Shown: positions 1 through 6,094, numbered from the stretch's first letter. The stretch is 6,094 bases of DNA from an uncultured Pseudomonadota bacterium (GCA_902783675.1 CACZRW010000023.1:1-6094); one strand, 5' to 3'. Notes: generated by a model not told the origin, from the letters alone. A program made the numbers and translations.

Positions 1-396
1 AATAGCTGTAACCGCCTTACTCCTTCTATAATTATCAGAGCAATTTGCATGGGCGATATCAAGTTTTTTGAATATGCCATGGCGGAGCTTTCGGGGCTTC
101 CCATTCTTAATTGCCGCGCGCTCATTCACGATGCCGGTGAGCTGGGGCTAAAAAGGCTCTACGAAAAAAGCACCTTGCCGGAAAAGTATTTTCCTATATT
201 CCGAGCAGCAGTGGATATCATCGCCGAAAACGGCTACTATAACGATTACGGCGATGCAAAGAACTTTTCCCGCCGCACTATTGAGCGCATTTTAACCAAG
301 ATAGTAGAGGATAACGACGATATGGAAGAGGGCGACATAGAATATCTGCTCGGGCGCTTAAGCCTTTTGCCGATAAGCTCCTCTGTGTATAGCTGA
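1..396 (+). CDS. DUF2336 family protein, 3' end (partial)
   Basis: The frame is open from the first base of the window, so the gene begins upstream; the ATG at 49 is internal and not the likely start. The visible 131 residues match the C-terminal half of DUF2336 proteins as I know them: a RLTPSIIIRAICMGD segment, then FFEYAMAELSGLP, then LIHDAGELGLKRLYE, then a FPIFRAAVDI helix, and a basic RRTIERILT helix near the end. These are amphipathic helices with no membrane segment or signal visible, so this part is probably cytoplasmic. The family has no firmly established biochemical role; it is typical of Alphaproteobacteria and often occurs near signalling genes. The next gene, 84 bp downstream on the same strand, is a GAF/HD-GYP protein, which fits a signalling context but does not prove one. 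Family assignment is fairly sure; function is unknown. Confidence 0.82.
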   Translation, partial: NSCNRLTPSIIIRAICMGDIKFFEYAMAELSGLPILNCRALIHDAGELGLKRLYEKSTLPEKYFPIFRAAVDIIAENGYYNDYGDAKNFSRRTIERILTKIVEDNDDMEEGDIEYLLGRLSLLPISSSVYS

Positions 397-402
397 TACA
401 AA

Positions 403-456
403 AAAGTTGATTATCAATTTGTAATTAGCTAATCTTCCAAAAAGTGCATCAACTTT
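403..456. repeat. Nested inverted repeats between the DUF2336 and HD-GYP genes
   Basis: AAAGTTGAT at 403-411 is the exact reverse complement of ATCAACTTT at 448-456, giving a 9-bp stem around a 36-nt interior. Inside it, ATTAGCTAAT at 424-433 is a perfect 10-bp palindrome whose centre lies one base from the centre of the outer repeat. The dyad starts 7 bases after the DUF2336 stop and ends 24 bases before the HD-GYP start. It could be an operator, or a weak AT-rich terminator because A and T runs flank the outer arms (401-405, 454-462). It lacks the GC-rich stem of a typical intrinsic terminator. The bases are certain; the role is a guess. Confidence 0.5.
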
Positions 457-480
457 GATTTTGATATAGGTATTCACCAG

Positions 481-3339
481 ATGATAGAAAGCATAAAAGA
501 GCCGGAGCAACCCATAAAATCACCGCTTGAAGATATCCTTTTGGAGGCAAAGGAAATAAGTAAGGCAGACGGTTGCACTCTGTATAGTCTTGGTGATGAC
601 GGGCTTTTACACTTTTCCATTATCGTAAACGATACTCTGAATATGCACATGGGCGGCTCTTCGCTTTCCCAAGTAAATCTTATCCCCTTAAGGATATACG
701 ACAGACATTCGGGAAAGCCTAATCATAAAAATGTTTGCACTTATGCCTTTACCACAAAGCAGGTTGTGAATATTCCCGACATTTATAACACCAAGAACTT
801 CGATTTTTCCGGCACTTTTGCGTTTGACACTAAAAATGAGTATGAAACGCACTCAATTTTAACGGTTCCCTTGATGGATATGCATAATAAGTGCATTGCC
901 GTTATGCAGCTTATAAATGCTAAGGACGACGGTGGCAAAATCATTCCCTTTTCTGCTGATGTGGAAAAGACCATACTTCTGTGTTCCAAAAGGGCATCTG
1001 TAATAGTGGAAAACAATCGCCTGATTCTTGAACATCGCAAGGTTTTGGAATCCTTTATTGAGATTTTGGCAAGGGCGATTGATACCAAGTCACCTTATAC
1101 CGGTGCGCATTGCCAGCGCGTCCCTGTCATCGCCAAGATGATTGCTACCGCGGCTTGCTTGGCTACGGAAGGTAAGTTCAAGGATTTTGAACTTACTGAT
1201 GACGAATGGTATTCCTTCCATCTCGCCTCATGGCTTCACGATTGCGGTAAGGTTACCACCCCCGAGTATATTGTGGACAAAGCAACCAAGCTTGAGACCA
1301 TACATAATCGCATTCACGAAATCCGCACACGGTTTGAGGTCTTGGTGCGCGACGCCAGAATTAACTATTTGGAGGGCATGCTTAAAGATTCTTCAAAAGA
1401 AGTGGAATTAAAGCAAACCTACGATGACACGGTTAAAACTCTGGAGGCTGAGTTTACCTTTATTGCCAGGTGTAACATCGGCGACATTGCTCTAACGCCC
1501 AAAGGTGTCGCAAAGATAAAAGAGATATCCGAGCGCACCTTTATGCGCAATTTTGATAGGACCCTCGGCCTTTCTCAAGGAGAGCTTAATCGCATTGATG
1601 TTGAAAAGGAAAAAGCCTTCCCCGCCAAAGAGCCTTTGCTCGCAGACCGTTCCGACGCAGTTTTCGGTGGCTATAACAAAGGCGAGATTTACAATCTTTC
1701 CACGAAGATCGGGACCTTGAATAAGGAAGAACATAAGAAAGTCGATGACCATATTAAAGTCACGATTGAAATGCTTAAAGCCATTCCTTTCCCCGAGATC
1801 TATAAAGATGTTGTCGAATATGTCGCAGGACATCACGAGAGAGTTGACGGCAAAGGCTATCCTAACAGACTTACCGGTGACGAAATGTCTATCCCCGCAA
1901 GGATTATGGCGGTCGCCGATGTGTTTGAAGCTTTGTCTTCAACGGACAGACCTTATAAGAAGGTTAAAAAGTTGAGCGAGATTTTGGATATCATGTTCAA
2001 TATGGCAAAAAATGGGCACATTGATCCTGATATTTTCCACCTTTTCCTGACTTCCGGCGTCTACCGCGAATACGCCGCAGAGTATATGCTGCCTCAACAA
2101 TTCGACAATCCGGATATCAGCAAATATACCGCCGGATATGATGAAACCGAGGATCTTATTTATCCCGACCCTGATTTAGATAAAAAGGGAGAGGTGGAAA
2201 GCAAAACTCGCGCACCTTCTCCATCTTCATATTGGATAGATGATGATACGGATTCCGAAACTCTTCCGCAAACGAAAGATGTTTACACTGTCAGTAACGA
2301 TGAAGTTCTTGATTTTGCTGACTTTGCTTTCGAGCCAAGTCCGTTAAATGTGTCGGAAGACGACTCTAAAGAAGAAGTACCGATATTTAATCCAACCGAA
2401 ACGGTCGCCCAACCGGAGATTGTAACAGCAGAAAAGGATACAGACCTAATGCCTATAGATACAGATATTGAAACAACACTGAACACATCGGAAGCCATAG
2501 ATGAAAGCGCCATCGTGTCTGAGCCCGCAGAGCCGGAAACAACTGCGAGCGAAGAACCTGTCCCGGCAGCGTCTCCTCTCGATCCTGAAAGCGATCCTGA
2601 TTATGGCAAAATCCCTGATTTAGATGCGCCTAATCCCGAAGTAGAACTTACTCCTTCTGAGCTGTCTCATGGACCGGAGCCTGTTCCTACTCCTGCTTCT
2701 GTTCCCGAAGAACCGGCGCCTGCAATTGAGCCTGTCCCCGAGCCCGATATAAAGGCAAATCCTTCCCCAACACCGGCTCCGGCTTCGACATCGGCTCCGA
2801 CTTCTGCCCCTGCTATTCCGCAAGCCATAGAAAACGATGAGAAGGTTGTTTTTGTTCCGACCGTTGTTGAGCAAGAACCTTTGCCCGAGAATATGAAATC
2901 CGTTTTTGATGGGACATCGTCTGCGCCTGCTTCGGCACCTTCGCCGAAAGAAGAGCCTGTTCCCACATCGGCTCCCGCTCCAATGCCTGCACCTGCACCT
3001 GTGAAAGAACCTGCGCCTATATCCGCTCCTGCACCGACAGCACCAATTCCACCCGTGCCTCCTGTTCCACCCGTGCCTCCTGTCCCGCCAGTGCCGCCCG
3101 TGTCCCCGGTTTCTCCCGAGACCGAGCCTCTTACCCCGCCGACAGTCGGTTCATCTCCTTTTGATGATGACAGCACCAGTGAAGTTACTTCTGTTCCTCC
3201 GGCATCTTATGTTCCTCCCGAACCGCCGCTGATTAAAGAAGATGATATCATTGAAGGTGAAAAGCCTGCCACGCCTACGCCTTCGCTTGCGCCGCTTGTT
3301 TTACAGGAAGATGACGAAGATCGGCCCCCTGTATTTTAG
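481..3339 (+). CDS. GAF/HD-GYP cyclic-di-GMP phosphodiesterase with long Pro-rich tail
   Basis: Predicted cytoplasmic sensor-effector that hydrolyses cyclic di-GMP. Residues about 15-185 form a GAF domain (SILTVPLMD, then IAVMQLINA). A helical linker leads into the HD-GYP domain, about 190-540. Visible catalytic features are H210 in TGAHCQRV, H253-D254 in HDCGK, H424, H451-H452-E453, the GKGYP signature at 457-461, and D480 in VADVFEAL followed by RPYKK. By alignment from memory with characterised HD-GYP enzymes, the extra glutamate ligand of trinuclear sites would fall at Y206, so a two-metal site is more likely. About 140 residues lie between HDCGK and H424; this insert (VDKATKLE, EPLLAD, YNLS) is typical of a proteobacterial GAF/HD-GYP subfamily that usually ends near residue 542. 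The remaining 410 residues are an acidic Pro/Ala/Ser/Glu-rich, probably disordered tail with no membrane segment. ATG 481 has only a weak AGG at 468-470, but an in-frame stop at 430 excludes a much longer product. Confidence 0.9.
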   Translation: MIESIKEPEQPIKSPLEDILLEAKEISKADGCTLYSLGDDGLLHFSIIVNDTLNMHMGGSSLSQVNLIPLRIYDRHSGKPNHKNVCTYAFTTKQVVNIPDIYNTKNFDFSGTFAFDTKNEYETHSILTVPLMDMHNKCIAVMQLINAKDDGGKIIPFSADVEKTILLCSKRASVIVENNRLILEHRKVLESFIEILARAIDTKSPYTGAHCQRVPVIAKMIATAACLATEGKFKDFELTDDEWYSFHLASWLHDCGKVTTPEYIVDKATKLETIHNRIHEIRTRFEVLVRDARINYLEGMLKDSSKEVELKQTYDDTVKTLEAEFTFIARCNIGDIALTPKGVAKIKEISERTFMRNFDRTLGLSQGELNRIDVEKEKAFPAKEPLLADRSDAVFGGYNKGEIYNLSTKIGTLNKEEHKKVDDHIKVTIEMLKAIPFPEIYKDVVEYVAGHHERVDGKGYPNRLTGDEMSIPARIMAVADVFEALSSTDRPYKKVKKLSEILDIMFNMAKNGHIDPDIFHLFLTSGVYREYAAEYMLPQQFDNPDISKYTAGYDETEDLIYPDPDLDKKGEVESKTRAPSPSSYWIDDDTDSETLPQTKDVYTVSNDEVLDFADFAFEPSPLNVSEDDSKEEVPIFNPTETVAQPEIVTAEKDTDLMPIDTDIETTLNTSEAIDESAIVSEPAEPETTASEEPVPAASPLDPESDPDYGKIPDLDAPNPEVELTPSELSHGPEPVPTPASVPEEPAPAIEPVPEPDIKANPSPTPAPASTSAPTSAPAIPQAIENDEKVVFVPTVVEQEPLPENMKSVFDGTSSAPASAPSPKEEPVPTSAPAPMPAPAPVKEPAPISAPAPTAPIPPVPPVPPVPPVPPVPPVSPVSPETEPLTPPTVGSSPFDDDSTSEVTSVPPASYVPPEPPLIKEDDIIEGEKPATPTPSLAPLVLQEDDEDRPPVF
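3049..3111 (+). repeat. PPV tripeptide repeat block in the phosphodiesterase tail
   Basis: Codons 857-877 of the HD-GYP gene read PPV six times followed by SPV. The first two 18-bp units, 3049-3066 and 3067-3084, differ at only the last base, which suggests a recent tandem duplication, while later units use different proline and valine codons. Consecutive proline pairs of this kind are known to slow ribosomes and to depend on elongation factor P. The flanks are related low-complexity SAPAP and EEPVP motifs (about residues 775-855). Confidence 0.85.
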
Positions 3340-3430
3340 CGAAGAATCGTCATAGGTAAGAAAGCATCATCACCTTTTAAGGATTGCCTTTTAAAAAGGA
3401 TAAAGGTCAATGTCCTGCGCCTGTTGCCGC
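3340..3430. other. Convergent intergenic gap with AT-rich dyads, possible terminator region
   Basis: This 91-bp stretch lies between the stop codons of the HD-GYP gene and hisS, which converge on it. It contains CCTTTT at 3373-3378 and 3387-3392, AAAAGG at 3394-3399, and an outer pair ACCTTT (3372-3377) / AAAGGT (3402-3407). These could fold in either orientation and might act as a weak two-way terminator. A further 7-bp pair, ATGACGA (3311-3317) / TCGTCAT (3347-3353), straddles the HD-GYP stop codon. None has the GC-rich stem plus T-run that would make a terminator call secure. Confidence 0.35.
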
Positions 3431-4783
3431 CTAACTTTGTAGGATTTTTCCCTTTACGGCTTCCATGATTTTGTTAATAAGAAACATCGACACATCTTCC
3501 AAGGGAAGCGTCTGCTGCTCGCCTGTTGCCATGTCTTTAATAACGGCGGTGCGGTTTTTCACTTCATCTTCGCCGATAATAGCAACAAAAGGCACCCCGA
3601 CCTTGTTGGCGTAATTAAGCTTGGCTTTGAACTTATTATCTTCGGTAAAGGTAAGCACCTTAATTCCCAAAGCACGCAAATCGGCACCGAGCGAAAGCGC
3701 ATATTCCTTTTCAGCATTAGTAATGGGAACAACCATAACATGGGCAGGTGTCGCTACGGTTGGCTTTATTAAATCATTTTCAAGAAGAGAAGCAAACAGC
3801 CTTGTAAGCCCGATAGATATCCCTACACCGGGCAACTTTTTATCGGTATAAAATCCTGCCAAGTCATCATACCGTCCGCCCGAACAAATACTTCCAAATT
3901 GAGGATAATCGTCCAGCATGGTCTCATATATAGTGCCGGTGTAGTAATCCAGTCCGCGCGTAATAGTAAGATTTATCTTATAATTATTTTTCGGAACACC
4001 TAATGCGGCAAGCGAGTTAATAACTTCCGTAAGCTCGCTTATTCCTTCGGTGAAAATCTCGTTATTGATCCCAAAGGATTGCAAGCTTTCAAAAACTTTC
4101 TTGTCTTCGCCGTCAATTTCGATAAATCTAATAATCGTATCAATACTTTTCTTATCAAGCCCTATATTAACCAGCTCTTCAACGACTTTATCTTTTCCGA
4201 TTTTTGCGATTTTATCGACTATGCGCAAGACCTCTGCGGATTTATCGGCAAGCCCCAAGCTTTCCATTAGCCCTTTAAGAAGCTTGCGATTGCTGATGTT
4301 AATCACAAACTTTGATAGTCCCAGCTTTTTAAACACATTATAAATAATTGCAGGCATTTCCGCATCGTAAGAAATGTCCAGCTTGTCCATACCTATTACA
4401 TCAATATCCGCCTGATAGAATTCACGAAAGCGCCCCTTTTGAGCCCTTTCGCCACGGTAAACTTTGCCGATTTGGTAGCGTTTAAAAGGAAAGGTGAGGG
4501 TGTTTTGATTCATAACCACATAGCGCGCCAAAGGTACAGTCAAATCAAACCTCATGGAAATATCGGTATCTCCGCGCATAAAACGATAGATTTGCTTCTC
4601 TGTCTCCCCGCCGGCTTTGGCAAGCAGAACCTCGGACAATTCCAGAGCCGGAGTATCCAAAGGAGTAAATCCGAACTCCTCATAAGTAGATTTTATTATA
4701 TCCATTATTTGATTGAACTTAATCTGTTCCGCAGGAGCGAGCTCCATAAATCCCGATAATATGCGAGGTTGTATTTTTACCAT
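3431..4783 (-). CDS. hisS: Histidyl-tRNA synthetase (histidine--tRNA ligase)
   Basis: Cytoplasmic class II aminoacyl-tRNA synthetase that activates histidine with ATP and attaches it to tRNA-His. The 450 residues are complete and within the family range. Visible landmarks are the motif 1 region (TPLDTPALE, 40-48), RFDLTVPLARY (78-88), motif 2 with its loop YRGERAQKGRFREFYQ (109-124), the HisA motif RGLDYYTG (276-283), the HisB motif GGRYDDL (302-308), and motif 3 GVGISIGLTRL (319-329). The region about 165-260 is the insertion domain, and about 346-440 is the anticodon-binding domain. The motif 2 wording (REFYQADIDVIG) resembles the form I associate with Firmicutes and Actinobacteria rather than the FRQFMQFDAD form of many Alphaproteobacteria. 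The ATG at 4783 has only a weak purine-rich stretch upstream. The gene follows an I42 inhibitor lipoprotein by 32 bp on the same strand, so co-transcription is likely. Confidence 0.97.
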   Translation of the reverse strand: MVKIQPRILSGFMELAPAEQIKFNQIMDIIKSTYEEFGFTPLDTPALELSEVLLAKAGGETEKQIYRFMRGDTDISMRFDLTVPLARYVVMNQNTLTFPFKRYQIGKVYRGERAQKGRFREFYQADIDVIGMDKLDISYDAEMPAIIYNVFKKLGLSKFVINISNRKLLKGLMESLGLADKSAEVLRIVDKIAKIGKDKVVEELVNIGLDKKSIDTIIRFIEIDGEDKKVFESLQSFGINNEIFTEGISELTEVINSLAALGVPKNNYKINLTITRGLDYYTGTIYETMLDDYPQFGSICSGGRYDDLAGFYTDKKLPGVGISIGLTRLFASLLENDLIKPTVATPAHVMVVPITNAEKEYALSLGADLRALGIKVLTFTEDNKFKAKLNYANKVGVPFVAIIGEDEVKNRTAVIKDMATGEQQTLPLEDVSMFLINKIMEAVKGKILQS

Positions 4784-4813
4784 TTTCTTTCTCTAACATT
4801 GGCTAAGTAAAAC

Positions 4814-4828
4814 AGTTATTGAATAACT
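4814..4828. repeat. Short palindrome at the stop codon of the I42 lipoprotein gene
   Basis: AGTTATT and AATAACT flank a single central G, giving a 15-base near-perfect dyad that overlaps the last codons and stop codon of the I42 gene just ahead of hisS. As RNA it could form at most a weak 5-bp AT-rich hairpin, so it is unlikely to terminate transcription strongly. Confidence 0.35.
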
Positions 4829-5217
4829 ATTTCATAGATTACATTAGTATCCTTGTCTTTATCAAGTCCTTCCCACGGACGATAATAATATCCGGCGATT
4901 TTGGCGTTGCCGGCACCAGTGGCGCGAAGCTCATATATATGCTCTCCGCCGACGCCAACCCGTCCATCATATTTTGGTGGGATAAAATCATCTTTTAAAA
5001 CTGTAACTTTGTCTTTCCCGTTTTCTATAAAGAATTGCCAACCATATCCGGTAGTGGGATTGGAAGGCAAAAGGACTTTTATCGTGTCTCCGACATTAAC
5101 GGTAATAACTTTATCGCTTTCTTCCTGCCCCAGCACCGCATCTTTTCCCTTGGCCGCACAAGCCGCGAACATAAAGCATAACACCAAAGACAAACTTAAA
5201 ACTTTAATAGTCTGCAT
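4816..5217 (-). CDS. Chagasin/I42-family cysteine protease inhibitor lipoprotein
   Basis: The 133-residue product carries the three loop motifs that define inhibitors of papain-like (C1) cysteine proteases in the chagasin/ICP family (MEROPS I42): NPTTGYGW at 53-60, GVGGEH at 88-93, and RPWE at 113-116. In characterised members these loops block the protease active site. The N-terminus has a lysine (K5), a hydrophobic core (6-19) and a lipobox-like FAAC with cysteine at 20, so the mature protein is probably a lipid-anchored envelope protein of about 114 residues, one compact beta-sandwich domain. Start choice is supported by AAGGA (5227-5231 on the opposite strand), 9 bases before the ATG. hisS follows after 32 bp in the same direction. 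The phenylalanine at -3 is not the commonest lipobox residue, so simple secretion is the alternative. No target protease is encoded in this window. Confidence 0.9.
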   Translation of the reverse strand: MQTIKVLSLSLVLCFMFAACAAKGKDAVLGQEESDKVITVNVGDTIKVLLPSNPTTGYGWQFFIENGKDKVTVLKDDFIPPKYDGRVGVGGEHIYELRATGAGNAKIAGYYYRPWEGLDKDKDTNVIYEIVIQ

Positions 5218-5226
5218 TACTGATTT

Positions 5227-5231
5227 TCCTT
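5227..5231 (-). promoter_or_regulatory. Ribosome binding site of the I42 lipoprotein gene
   Basis: On the minus strand this reads AAGGA, a good Shine-Dalgarno match placed 9 bases before the ATG whose A is at 5217. It fixes the start of the lipoprotein and hence its signal peptide. Confidence 0.75.
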
Positions 5232-5246
5232 AATACATCTCCGCAC

Positions 5247-5325
5247 CAGTGTAATTTATAGAAAAGCAGTATACAAGAAAAAACAGAGCAAGAGTTTTTA
5301 AATGTTTTCGTAGCAGGTTACACTG
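5247..5325. repeat. Spaced inverted repeat in the divergent promoter region
   Basis: CAGTGTAA at 5247-5254 is the exact reverse complement of TTACACTG at 5318-5325, with 63 bases between. The pair lies in the 182-bp gap between the divergently transcribed I42 lipoprotein gene and the gene starting at 5400. Two half-sites of this kind could serve a looping regulator, but an 8-bp match in a gap of this size can easily arise by chance. Confidence 0.3.
5268..5273 (-). promoter_or_regulatory. Possible -10 element for the I42 lipoprotein/hisS transcript
   Basis: On the minus strand this reads TATACT, five of six matches to a sigma-70-type -10 box, about 50 bases before the lipoprotein start. No convincing -35 hexamer is found at the usual spacing, so the call is tentative. 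Confidence 0.25.
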
Positions 5326-5331
5326 CCGGTC

Positions 5332-5358
5332 TTGACATAAAAATTAAATTGTTAGAAC
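5332..5358 (+). promoter_or_regulatory. Possible promoter for the gene starting at 5400
   Basis: TTGACA at 5332-5337 is a perfect sigma-70-type -35 hexamer. The best -10 candidate is TAGAAC at 5353-5358 after a short 15-base spacer (four of six matches). An alternative is TATAAC at 5379-5384, with TTGAAC at 5359-5364 as a poorly spaced -35. The region is AT-rich and correctly placed for the rightward gene, but the pairing is uncertain. Confidence 0.3.
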
Positions 5359-5388
5359 TTGAACGCACTAAAGGATTCTATAACTAGT

Positions 5389-5392
5389 AGGA
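5389..5392 (+). promoter_or_regulatory. Ribosome binding site of the right-edge gene
   Basis: AGGA lies 7 bases before the ATG at 5400, a normal Shine-Dalgarno position. It supports that start for a gene whose end is not in the window. Confidence 0.6.
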
Positions 5393-5399
5393 AAATAAA

Positions 5400-6094
5400 A
5401 TGATAAATAAAAAAGAGTATTTTAGAGTATTTGCAGATGAAAACTTAGCCTATGTTGAAGGAGAGGATGCTTCGGAAATAAAATATAATAAGGCTTTCCA
5501 CCTTCTGCCTGACGAAAACGGTGATATCCCCGAAAAAGGTCCTTATGCGGCCTTTGAAGAAATCCAATACGATAAGTCAAAGTTCCCTTTGATAGACGGC
5601 CCGAAAACCACACCGGAAAGCGAGTGGACCTGCGGTAGAAAAGACCTTACCTATAGGAGCGTGGCAGAGATAAACGAATTGGCCTCAATGTTTGAAAGTC
5701 CCGAAGCGGCAAAGAAAACCTTGGGCGTGTATCGTCCCGGCCGCCTGGCTTTGCACGAAACGATTGTCGCTGTTTCCACAATGGTAAGGTGTGTGGACGA
5801 TCAAGATATGCGCCGTAAGGTGAAGATGATCTATCCCGCCGTCCTAAATAATGTGCGAAAGATAGAGCCGATGTTAGAGGCGAAAAGGCAAGATTTTGAC
5901 ACTAAAATATCCGTTATGGTCGGCAAGCTGGCAAAACATGAGAAAATCGGCACTTTGCCTTTGGCGAACTTTGTTAAGGATAAATACAATTTCGTCATGA
6001 ATGCACCGAAAGAGCCAAATATGGGTGCACTTAAAGCAGTAATTGCTCTTGCCTGGGGAGAGGCCTACACTAAATATGCCTCGGATATTATTTC
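5400..6094 (+). CDS. Unrecognised protein, 5' part (runs off the window)
   Basis: An ATG at 5400 with a well-placed AGGA opens a frame that stays open for 231 codons to the window edge, so the gene is truncated by the window and not by mutation. I do not recognise the family. There is no signal peptide or membrane segment, so the visible part is probably cytoplasmic. Residues 1-90 are charged and rich in Asp, Glu, Lys and aromatics, with several YDKSKFPLIDGP-like loops; residues 92-231 look mainly helical. A segment YRPGRLALHETIVAVST (111-127) stands out as possibly conserved, followed by a charged helix pair (about 135-185, RRKVKMIYPAV and KIEPMLEAKRQDFD). The gene is divergent from the I42 lipoprotein/hisS pair with a 182-bp gap. 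Codon use looks like that of its neighbours. That it is a real gene is likely; its function is unknown. Confidence 0.8.
   Translation, partial: MINKKEYFRVFADENLAYVEGEDASEIKYNKAFHLLPDENGDIPEKGPYAAFEEIQYDKSKFPLIDGPKTTPESEWTCGRKDLTYRSVAEINELASMFESPEAAKKTLGVYRPGRLALHETIVAVSTMVRCVDDQDMRRKVKMIYPAVLNNVRKIEPMLEAKRQDFDTKISVMVGKLAKHEKIGTLPLANFVKDKYNFVMNAPKEPNMGALKAVIALAWGEAYTKYASDII

Noticed and set aside
49..396. ATG at 49 as the start of a complete 115-residue protein
   Set aside because: The frame is open to the window edge and the residues before it (RLTPSIIIRAIC) belong to the DUF2336 domain, so the methionine is internal.
2620..2874. Minus-strand frame rich in Arg-Ser, looking like an SR-type protein
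   Set aside because: Same cause as above in another frame: low-complexity antisense of the tail.
3049..3111. CRISPR-like or other non-coding tandem repeat
   Set aside because: The units are 9 or 18 bp without spacers and stay exactly in the reading frame, so this is a coding repeat.
2667..3176. A 169-codon glycine-rich minus-strand frame resembling a PE_PGRS or silk-like protein
   Set aside because: It is the antisense shadow of the proline-rich tail: Pro codons (CCN) read as Gly (GGN) in reverse. There is no credible ribosome binding site, and the plus-strand frame is continuous with a clear enzyme.
2107..3339. TonB-like periplasmic Pro-rich linker
   Set aside because: There is no transmembrane segment anywhere in the protein, the tail is acidic with little Lys, and no TonB C-terminal domain follows.
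3621..4759. Several plus-strand frames of 60-106 codons opposite hisS
   Set aside because: All are antisense to intact, highly conserved hisS codons.
5422..5613. 63-codon minus-strand frame near the right edge
   Set aside because: It lies wholly opposite the larger plus-strand gene starting at 5400, which has a good ribosome binding site, and has no recognisable features.

Overview
The window looks like part of an alphaproteobacterial chromosome with modest, AT-leaning base composition. The main taxonomic clue is the partial protein at the left edge, which reads as the C-terminal part of a DUF2336 protein, a family I know almost only from Alphaproteobacteria (chiefly Rhodospirillales-like groups). 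The GAF/HD-GYP protein beside it also has the architecture common in proteobacteria. A host-associated or sediment alphaproteobacterium is plausible, but that is inference. There is no sign of phage, transposon, CRISPR array, tRNA or rRNA.

Layout. Bases 1-396 (+) hold the 3' end of the DUF2336 gene. An 84-bp gap with two nearly concentric inverted repeats follows. Bases 481-3339 (+) encode a 952-residue GAF plus HD-GYP protein, a probable cyclic-di-GMP phosphodiesterase, whose last 410 residues or so form an acidic Pro/Ala-rich tail ending in a PPV repeat block and an acidic terminus. A 91-bp convergent gap with AT-rich dyads separates it from hisS, which reads leftward (4783 to 3431) and encodes a 450-residue histidyl-tRNA synthetase. 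Upstream of hisS on the same strand, 32 bp away, is a 133-residue lipoprotein of the chagasin/I42 cysteine-protease-inhibitor family (5217 to 4816). A 182-bp divergent gap follows. A rightward gene then starts at 5400 and runs off the window; its 231 visible residues match no family I recognise.

How the genes relate. The DUF2336 and HD-GYP genes share orientation and may form a signalling pair, but the gap between them could hold its own regulatory site. The I42 lipoprotein and hisS are probably co-transcribed, with no obvious functional link. No complete novel system is evident. The points most worth following up are the long disordered tail on the phosphodiesterase, the type of HisRS, the lone protease-inhibitor lipoprotein, and the unrecognised gene at the right edge.
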